The notes under the pieces: generated by a model
Databases searched by the model: none
Told to the model about the DNA's origin: nothing
What the model saw: the letters and a program-made list of their open reading frames with translations, nothing else
Shown: piece by piece, positions 6,581-10,921 of the stretch
Position numbering within the stretch: position 1 is the first letter of the stretch
How the letters are laid out: each line of letters starts with the position of its first letter
Assembly (NCBI GenBank): GCA_902490095.1
Contig: CABUCQ010000063.1
Coordinates: 1 to 10,921, forward strand
Reading direction: 5' to 3'
Source: an uncultured Collinsella sp.
GTDB taxonomy: Bacteria; Actinomycetota; Coriobacteriia; Coriobacteriales; Coriobacteriaceae
DNA length: 10,921 nt
Position numbers and translations under genes: made by a program

Positions 6581-6889
6581 ATGAAGAACATTTTGCTTTG
6601 TTGCGGCGGCGGCATGTCGACGAGTCTGCTGGTGCAAAAGATGCAGCACGAGGCGGAGAGCCGCGGCTTGAAGATCGATATCGAGGCGCTGCCGGTGAGC
6701 GAGGCGTCAGATCATCTGGACGGCGTGGGCGTTCTGCTGCTTGCCCCGCAGGTGGCGTACGCGCGCGTGAATATCGAGGGCGATTTGGAGCGCGCGGGCG
6801 TGAAGCTTGTGATGCTCGACATGCTGGATTTCGGACGTATGAATGCGCCTAAGATCCTGGATCAAGCCATTGCTGCGATGGTGGGATAA
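6581..6889 (+). CDS. Second PTS lactose/cellobiose-family subunit IIB (paralogue)
   Basis: A 102-residue EIIB-type phosphocarrier, with Cys8 in LCCGGGMSTSLLVQKM as the expected phosphorylation site. It shares about half of its positions with the EIIB at 5118-5420, including the near-identical first 22 residues and FGRMNA near the C-terminus. The middle and C-terminal parts differ. The residue pair after the cysteine is Gly-Gly rather than Asn-Ala. GGAG lies 6 bases before the ATG, immediately after the SGNH stop codon, so both are translated from one message. No second EIIC or EIIA accompanies it. It could serve the same EIIC with another sugar, a distant EIIC, or a regulatory role. A strong terminator follows. 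Confidence 0.93.
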   Translation: MKNILLCCGGGMSTSLLVQKMQHEAESRGLKIDIEALPVSEASDHLDGVGVLLLAPQVAYARVNIEGDLERAGVKLVMLDMLDFGRMNAPKILDQAIAAMVG

Positions 6890-6898
6890 CGCCCCGGA

Positions 6899-6940
6899 AC
6901 GGCCCGTGCGCGGATGATGAACGCGTGCGGGCCGTTTTTT
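6899..6940 (+). terminator. Intrinsic terminator ending the PTS/SGNH operon
   Basis: The arms 6899-6912 and 6922-6935 pair over 14 positions, with two adjacent wobbles, around the 9-base loop GATGATGAA. A run of six T follows (6935-6940). It starts 10 bases after the EIIB stop codon. This is a textbook intrinsic terminator. Confidence 0.92.
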
Positions 6941-7009
6941 ATACGAAAGTTGTTTAAACACTTACTAAAAATGTGCAAGCTTGGCGGCGTGTTTTGTAGG
7001 CGCGAGCGG

Positions 7010-7015
7010 TACCAT
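7010..7015 (+). promoter_or_regulatory. Candidate -10 box for the ROK kinase gene
   Basis: TACCAT in the context GGTACCATAC lies 62 bases before the ROK start codon, after the upstream operon terminator. Nearly the same string (GCTACCATAG) occurs before ppaC at 8156-8161. No clear -35 box is seen at 16-18 bases. The call rests on the TAnnnT pattern, its recurrence and the need for a new promoter here. Confidence 0.3.
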
Positions 7016-7077
7016 ACAGGCAATGCGCATGTCCGCGATTCTATGCTGCGGACCCAATCCTCGAAAGGCGGGCTCCC

Positions 7078-8031
7078 ATGGAACCTAAGCAGTATTACAT
7101 CGGCATCGACGTCGGCGGCACTTCGGTTAAGGAGGGCCTGTTCGACGAAGACGGTAACCTGCTGGCCAAGGCCAGCGTGCCTACGCCTCCTATCGTTGAC
7201 GCTGCGGGCTTTGCCGCGGTGACCGAGGCTATCGACCAGGTGGTCGCCAAGGCTCAGATTCCGCGTGCCTTTGTGGCGGGCATTGGTCTGGCCGTTCCGT
7301 GCCCCATCCCGGCATCGGGCGATGCCAAGGTCAAGGCCAACATTGCCATTAACCTGCCCGAGCTGAGAGTCGCCATTCAGGAGCACTGCCCCGATGCGGT
7401 CGTTAAGTACGAGAACGATGCCAACGCCGCTGCCATGGGCGAGGCCTGGCTCGGCTCTGCCAAGGGAGTGCAGAACGTGGTGATGGTCACCATCGGTACC
7501 GGCGTGGGCGGCGGCGTTATCGTTAACGGCGACGTGGTGTCGGGCGTTGTGGGCGCCGGCGGCGAGATTGGCCACATGTGCCTGAACCCCGAAGAGGAGC
7601 GCACCTGCGGCTGCGGCGGACATGGCCACCTGGAGCAGTATTCCAGCGCCACCGGCGTGGTGAGCAACTACCTTGCCGAGTGCAAGAAAGCGGGCGTCGA
7701 GCCCATCGAGCTCACCGGCCCCTCCGATTCCAAGGACGTGTTCCAGGCCTGCCGCGAGGGCGACAAGCTCGCGCTGGCCGCGGCCGATACCATGGCCGAC
7801 TATCTCGGTCGCGCCCTGGCGCTTATTGCCAACGTGGTCGATCCCGAGATGTTCCTCATCGGCGGCGGCGCATCCGCCTCGGCCGATGTCTACCTCGACA
7901 AGGTCCGCGAGCACTTTAAGCAGTACGCGCTTTCCGCCTCGCGCGAGACGCCCATCAAGGTCGCTTCGCTCGGAAACGACGCCGGCATCATCGGTGCCGC
8001 CTACGTAGCCCTGCGCGCTGCCGGTAAATAG
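7078..8031 (+). CDS. ROK-family sugar kinase (glucokinase-like)
   Basis: An ATP-dependent cytosolic hexose kinase of the ROK family, 317 residues, normal length. The phosphate-binding loop is DVGGTSVK (11-18). The catalytic aspartate is Asp114 in YENDANAAAMGE. The glycine-rich TIGTGVGGG (138-146) and GGEIGHMCLNP (161-171, with His166) match glucokinases. The zinc motif reads CGCGGHGHLE (177-186): Cys177 and Cys179 are kept, but the usual third cysteine is His184. AAAGG lies 9 bases before the ATG. It stands as its own unit behind a terminator. After phospho-disaccharide cleavage a kinase is needed for the non-phosphorylated sugar, so it completes the pathway, as GmuE (also ROK) does in Bacillus. 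Glucose, mannose or fructose specificity cannot be told from sequence. Confidence 0.92.
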   Translation: MEPKQYYIGIDVGGTSVKEGLFDEDGNLLAKASVPTPPIVDAAGFAAVTEAIDQVVAKAQIPRAFVAGIGLAVPCPIPASGDAKVKANIAINLPELRVAIQEHCPDAVVKYENDANAAAMGEAWLGSAKGVQNVVMVTIGTGVGGGVIVNGDVVSGVVGAGGEIGHMCLNPEEERTCGCGGHGHLEQYSSATGVVSNYLAECKKAGVEPIELTGPSDSKDVFQACREGDKLALAAADTMADYLGRALALIANVVDPEMFLIGGGASASADVYLDKVREHFKQYALSASRETPIKVASLGNDAGIIGAAYVALRAAGK

Positions 8032-8032
8032 C

Positions 8033-8075
8033 TGGTGCAAGGGGGGCAGGTTACTTTGCACCAACATGGTGCAAA
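8033..8075. repeat. Three-unit TGGTGCAA palindromic element
   Basis: TGGTGCAA occurs at 8033-8040, inverted as TTTGCACCA at 8055-8063, and direct again as TGGTGCAAA at 8067-8075. Units two and three form a perfect 9-bp inverted repeat around ACA; units one and two form an 8-bp one. The two direct units are followed by similar strings (GGGGGGCAG and AAGGGACAG). It starts 1 base after the ROK stop codon, where no T-tailed terminator exists. The layout is typical of short intergenic REP-like repeats; a decay barrier or weak terminator is possible. Confidence 0.7.
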
Positions 8076-8155
8076 AGGGACAGCCTTGGCCCCCGTGCCT
8101 GCGCCCCAAAATATGCCGTGGCCCTTCCGTCTGCGAAGGCTCGGCATCGGCGTGC

Positions 8156-8161
8156 TACCAT
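8156..8161 (+). promoter_or_regulatory. Candidate -10 box for ppaC
   Basis: TACCAT within GTGCTACCATAG lies 38 bases before the ppaC start codon. The TG two bases before the hexamer may give an extended -10, but the spacing from TG to the hexamer is one base, as in TGnTAnnnT. No convincing -35 box is visible. It resembles the candidate at 7010-7015. Confidence 0.35.
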
Positions 8162-8199
8162 AGCTACGTCCAAGTACACATATCAAGTGGAGGATATCC

Positions 8200-9123
8200 A
8201 TGGCAAACGTTCTTGTCTTTGGTCACCAGAACCCCGATAACGACGCCATCATGAGCGCCGTCGTCCTGTCCCAGCTGCTCAACCAGGTTGAGTATGCCGG
8301 CAACACCTACGAGGCCTGCGCCCTTGGTCAGCTTCCGGCCGAGTCCGCCAAGCTGCTCGCCGACGCCGGCATTGCCGAGCCCCGCGTGATCGAGTCCGTC
8401 GAGGCCGGTCAGCTCGTCGTCCTCACCGACCACAACGAGTCTGCCCAGTCCGTCGCCGGTCTTAAGGACGTCACGGTCTTTGGCGTCGTCGACCACCACC
8501 GCATCGGCGACTTCGAGACCGCCGGCCCGCTGCACTACATCTGCCTGCCCTGGGGCTCCAGCTGCACCATCGTCACCAAGCTCGCCGGCGTGCTCGGCGT
8601 TGAGCTTTCCGACGTCCAGGCTAAGCTGCTGCTCTCGGCCATGATGACCGACACGCTCATGCTCAAGAGCCCCACCACCACCGACGTTGACCGCGCCGTC
8701 GCCGCCAAGCTCGGCGAGCAGGTGGGCGTCGACCCGGTCAAGTTTGGCATGGAGGTCTTCCTCACCCGTCCGTCCGGCTCCTTCACCGCTGCCGAGATGG
8801 TCGGCAACGACATCAAGATGTTCGAGCCCGCCGGCAAGAAGCTGCTCATCGGCCAGTACGAGACTGTCGACAAGACCCGCGCACTCGGCATGATCGACGA
8901 GATTCGCGAGGCCATGCGCGCCTACGCCGCCGAGAAGGGTGCCGACGGCATCGTCCTGTGCATCACCGACATCATGGAGGAGGGCTCGCAGGTCCTGCTC
9001 GAGGGCGAGACCGAGGCCGCTCAGAAGGGCCTGGGCATTGCCGACGAGCACGATGGCGTCTGGATGCCGGGCGTCCTCTCCCGTAAGAAGCAGGTCGCTG
9101 CCCCCATTATGGCCGCCTGCTAG
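8200..9123 (+). CDS. ppaC: Manganese-dependent inorganic pyrophosphatase (family II)
   Basis: A cytosolic enzyme splitting pyrophosphate to two phosphates, which drives biosynthetic reactions forward. At 307 residues it has the usual length. The N-terminal DHH domain shows His9, Asp13 and Asp15 in FGHQNPDNDA, Asp77 in LTDHN, the DHH signature at 98-100 (VDHHRIG) and Asp151 in MMTDTLM, the standard metal ligands. The C-terminal DHHA2 domain ends with SRKKQ (294-298), whose Arg and Lys bind substrate. GGAGG lies 6 bases before the ATG. It is a single-gene unit, with a candidate -10 box at 8156 and its own terminator at 9143-9182. I see no CBS or DRTGG regulatory insertion, so it is the short unregulated form. 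It has no evident functional link to the PTS genes. Confidence 0.96.
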   Translation: MANVLVFGHQNPDNDAIMSAVVLSQLLNQVEYAGNTYEACALGQLPAESAKLLADAGIAEPRVIESVEAGQLVVLTDHNESAQSVAGLKDVTVFGVVDHHRIGDFETAGPLHYICLPWGSSCTIVTKLAGVLGVELSDVQAKLLLSAMMTDTLMLKSPTTTDVDRAVAAKLGEQVGVDPVKFGMEVFLTRPSGSFTAAEMVGNDIKMFEPAGKKLLIGQYETVDKTRALGMIDEIREAMRAYAAEKGADGIVLCITDIMEEGSQVLLEGETEAAQKGLGIADEHDGVWMPGVLSRKKQVAAPIMAAC

Positions 9124-9142
9124 GTTTAGTTGGCCAAACGCC

Positions 9143-9182
9143 ACGACCGGATCGCGGACGTCCCGCGCTCCGGTCGTTTTTT
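9143..9182 (+). terminator. Intrinsic terminator of ppaC
   Basis: ACGACCGGA-T-CGCGG (9143-9157) pairs with CCGCG-C-TCCGGTCGT (9163-9177), with one T-C mismatch and a 5-base loop. T residues run 9177-9182. It starts 19 bases after the ppaC stop codon. Confidence 0.92.
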
Positions 9183-9184
9183 GT

Positions 9185-9196
9185 GCACGGCGCCGC
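9185..9196 (+). promoter_or_regulatory. Possible antiterminator arm upstream of nhaA
   Basis: GCACGGCGCCGC here differs by one base from the left arm of the terminator-like stem at 9322-9333 (GCGCGGCGCCGC). It can pair with the stem's right arm (9341-9351) through 11 Watson-Crick pairs with one bulged G. It could therefore compete with the terminator in any transcript entering from ppaC. Function is inferred, and GC-rich chance similarity is possible. Confidence 0.3.
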
Positions 9197-9321
9197 GTCG
9201 TCTCTTGGACAGGCGTGCCTGTGCCGTTGGGCAAATAATGTTCAACCTGTGGTTCCGCTTTTCGGCCACGCCTGCGTGCTTGTCGTGCAGGGTAGGCTAG
9301 ATGCAAGCGTAATACGTTAGA

Positions 9322-9357
9322 GCGCGGCGCCGCCACTTGGGCGGGCCGTGCTTTTTT
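9322..9357 (+). terminator. Terminator-like hairpin in the nhaA leader (possible attenuator)
   Basis: GCGCGGC-G-CCGCC (9322-9334) pairs with GGCGG-GCC-GTGC (9340-9351): 12 pairs, one of them a wobble, with one bulged G and the loop ACTTG. Six T follow (9352-9357). It ends 33 bases before the nhaA ATG, and no gene ends nearby, since ppaC already has its own terminator. A second small hairpin, ACGGGAA-CC-TTCCCGT (9361-9376), lies between it and the ribosome binding site. Attenuation of nhaA, or the end of a short leader RNA, would explain it. Confidence 0.7.
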
Positions 9358-9390
9358 AAGACGGGAACCTTCCCGTGAAAGGAGCCGCCC

Positions 9391-10749
9391 ATGGCAGCAC
9401 CCGAGCAGCTGTTCAACGTCCGTGAGCGCAAGCGTTTTGAGCGTCACGACATTTGGGAGCGCATCGCCGAGAACGGCACGATTTCGGCCGCCGTCATGGT
9501 GATTGCCGCCATCGCCGCCGTCATTTGCGCCAATACCGATGCCTACGAGGCCATCCATCACTTTTTGGAGACCCCGCTGTATGTGGGTCTGGGCAACCTT
9601 ACGGCTGGTCTCACCGTTGAGCTTTTCGTCAACGACTTCCTCATGGCGATTTTCTTTTTGTTGGTGGGCATTGAGCTTAAGTACGAGATGACGGTCGGCG
9701 AGCTCAAAAACCCGCGTCAGGCCATGCTTCCCATGCTGGCAGCCGTTGGCGGCGTCGTCGTTCCCGCCTGCATCTACCTGATCTTTAACCATGCCGGCGC
9801 GCACAACGGCTGGGCCATTCCCATGGCAACCGATATTGCCTTTGCGCTGGGCGTGCTGTCGCTTTTGGGCAACCGCGTGCCCAACGGCGTGCGCGTGTTC
9901 TTCTCGACGCTCGCCATCGCCGACGACCTTATCTCCATCGCCGCCATCGCCATCTTCTACGGTCAGAGCCCCAATCCGTTTTGGTTGGGCGCCGCCGCGC
10001 TTGTGACCTGCGCGCTCGTGTGGCTCAACAAGACGCAGCATTACCGCCTTGCCCCGTATTCGGTACTGGGTCTGCTGTTGTGGTTCTGCATGTTCAAGAG
10101 CGGCGTGCATGCCACGCTTGCTGGCGTCATCTTGGCCTTTACCATCCCGGCCAAGTGCGGCGTCAAGCTCGATAGTCTGACCGACTGGCTGGGCGAGTGC
10201 CTGCCGTTGCTCGACGACCGCTACGACGACGAGGCGCACATCCTGGGCCAGCATGACTTTACCGTCTCGACCACCAAGGTCGAGCGCGTCATGCACCGCG
10301 TGACCCCGCCGCTCATCCGCATGGAGCGTCTGATTTCCACGCCGGTCAACTTTGTGATCCTGCCGATCTTTGCGTTCGTGAACGCGCAGGTTCGCCTAGT
10401 GGGCGTGGACATGAGCACGCTGCTCACCGACCCGGTGACGCTCGGCGTGTACTTTGGCATGCTGCTGGGCAAGCCGATCGGCATCTTTGGCATGACGTTC
10501 GCCTTGGTCAAGCTCAAGGCCTGCGAGCTACCGCGCAACGTCAACTGGCACATGATTGCCGGCGTGGGTATTCTGGGCGGCATCGGCTTTACCATGTCGA
10601 TTCTCATCAGCGGTCTCGCCTTCCCGACGGCCCAGTTTGAGGTTCTGGCTGCCAAGGCCGCCATCCTTGCCGGTTCGGTTACCGCTGCCGTGCTCGGCAT
10701 GATCTACATGAGCGTGGTCTGCAAGCACCCCGCGTCCAAGGACGAGTAA
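9391..10749 (+). CDS. nhaA: Na+/H+ antiporter NhaA
   Basis: An inner membrane antiporter exporting Na+ (or Li+) in exchange for protons, important in salt and pH balance. The protein has 452 residues, longer than E. coli NhaA (388), mainly through an N-terminal extension and a hydrophilic loop at about 256-312 (rich in charged residues, DDRYDDEAH) before the LPIFAFVNAQV helix. Key family features are present: IPMATDIAFALGVLSLLG with Asp148, the ion-binding pair Asp178-Asp179 in LAIADDL, Lys361 in LLGKPIGI (Lys300 in E. coli), and GVGILGGIGFTMSILIS near the C-terminus. AAAGGAG lies 6 bases before the ATG. Upstream lies a leader with a terminator-like hairpin and a small stem beside the ribosome binding site, suggesting expression control after initiation. 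It is not linked by function to the PTS locus. Confidence 0.96.
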   Translation: MAAPEQLFNVRERKRFERHDIWERIAENGTISAAVMVIAAIAAVICANTDAYEAIHHFLETPLYVGLGNLTAGLTVELFVNDFLMAIFFLLVGIELKYEMTVGELKNPRQAMLPMLAAVGGVVVPACIYLIFNHAGAHNGWAIPMATDIAFALGVLSLLGNRVPNGVRVFFSTLAIADDLISIAAIAIFYGQSPNPFWLGAAALVTCALVWLNKTQHYRLAPYSVLGLLLWFCMFKSGVHATLAGVILAFTIPAKCGVKLDSLTDWLGECLPLLDDRYDDEAHILGQHDFTVSTTKVERVMHRVTPPLIRMERLISTPVNFVILPIFAFVNAQVRLVGVDMSTLLTDPVTLGVYFGMLLGKPIGIFGMTFALVKLKACELPRNVNWHMIAGVGILGGIGFTMSILISGLAFPTAQFEVLAAKAAILAGSVTAAVLGMIYMSVVCKHPASKDE

Positions 10750-10893
10750 AAGCTCGAAAACAGACACCAGAACCGGTTTGGATGCGTTCGAAACTCGGAT
10801 CAGGGTGCTACTGGCCCCCTGCCAGATGCCCCCGTGGTCAAAAAACGCCGTTTGTGAGTACTGTCAGGTAGCGCGCAGAGATGTGGTGTAAGA

Positions 10894-10911
10894 GGCGGGG
10901 CATGCCCCGCC
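10894..10911. repeat. Perfect 18-bp GC palindrome near window end
   Basis: GGCGGGG-CATG-CCCCGCC is a perfect palindrome, followed by CCCTCCCTTT at the window edge. It lies 144 bases after the nhaA stop codon. It may be a terminator for nhaA whose T tract is cut off by the window, or it may close a minus-strand gene to the right. Between 10750 and 10893 I see no gene or clear signal. Confidence 0.5.
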
Positions 10912-10921
10912 CCCTCCCTTT

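Noticed and set aside
8164..10296. 710-codon minus-strand frame across ppaC and nhaA
   Set aside because: It spans two genes and the terminators between them, is rich in Gly, Ala, Val, Asp and His as expected from antisense of biased codons, and shows no motif.
10774..10800. TTCGAAAC string resembling a tRNA T-loop
   Set aside because: The flanking bases do not form a T stem, and no anticodon, D arm or acceptor stem can be assembled.

Overview
This is a GC-rich window with strong GGAGG-type ribosome binding sites and tightly packed genes. The gene set (cellobiose/oligosaccharide-type PTS, family II Mn-dependent pyrophosphatase, NhaA) suggests a gut-type actinobacterium of the Coriobacteriia, such as Collinsella. 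That assignment is an inference from composition and gene content; no rRNA or marker gene is present. All ten coding regions appear intact. No transposase, integrase, CRISPR array, tRNA or rRNA gene was found.

Layout. Positions 66-1790 (minus strand) hold a GntR/UTRA regulator followed by a class I mannose-6-phosphate isomerase. A 301-base divergent control region (1791-2091) follows. It is AT-rich near the regulator and holds two dyads, a good plus-strand promoter and a very large palindrome in the leader. Positions 2092-6889 (plus strand) hold a family 1 phospho-beta-glycosidase, PTS EIIC, EIIB and EIIA. After an internal terminator come a cytosolic SGNH/GDSL hydrolase and a second EIIB, closed by a strong terminator. 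Positions 7078-8031 encode a ROK sugar kinase, followed by a small palindromic repeat. Positions 8200-9123 encode the pyrophosphatase PpaC with its own terminator. Positions 9391-10749 encode the Na+/H+ antiporter NhaA, preceded by a leader with a terminator-like hairpin and a possible competing arm. The last 170 bases hold no gene, only a GC palindrome at the window edge.

How the genes fit together. The set GntR regulator, EIIA, EIIB, EIIC, GH1 phospho-glycosidase, ROK kinase and mannose-6-phosphate isomerase matches, function for function, the Bacillus subtilis gmu (glucomannan oligosaccharide) operon, minus the secreted mannanase GmuG. The inferred pathway is PTS uptake and phosphorylation of a gluco- or manno-disaccharide, then cleavage in the cytosol to sugar-6-phosphate plus free sugar. 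The ROK kinase would phosphorylate the free sugar and ManA would convert mannose-6-phosphate to fructose-6-phosphate. The SGNH hydrolase is the unusual addition. Since plant glucomannans are naturally O-acetylated, a cytosolic deacetylase of imported acetylated oligosaccharides is an attractive but unproven role. A plain cellobiose/beta-glucoside system is the main alternative. PpaC and NhaA look like independent housekeeping units.
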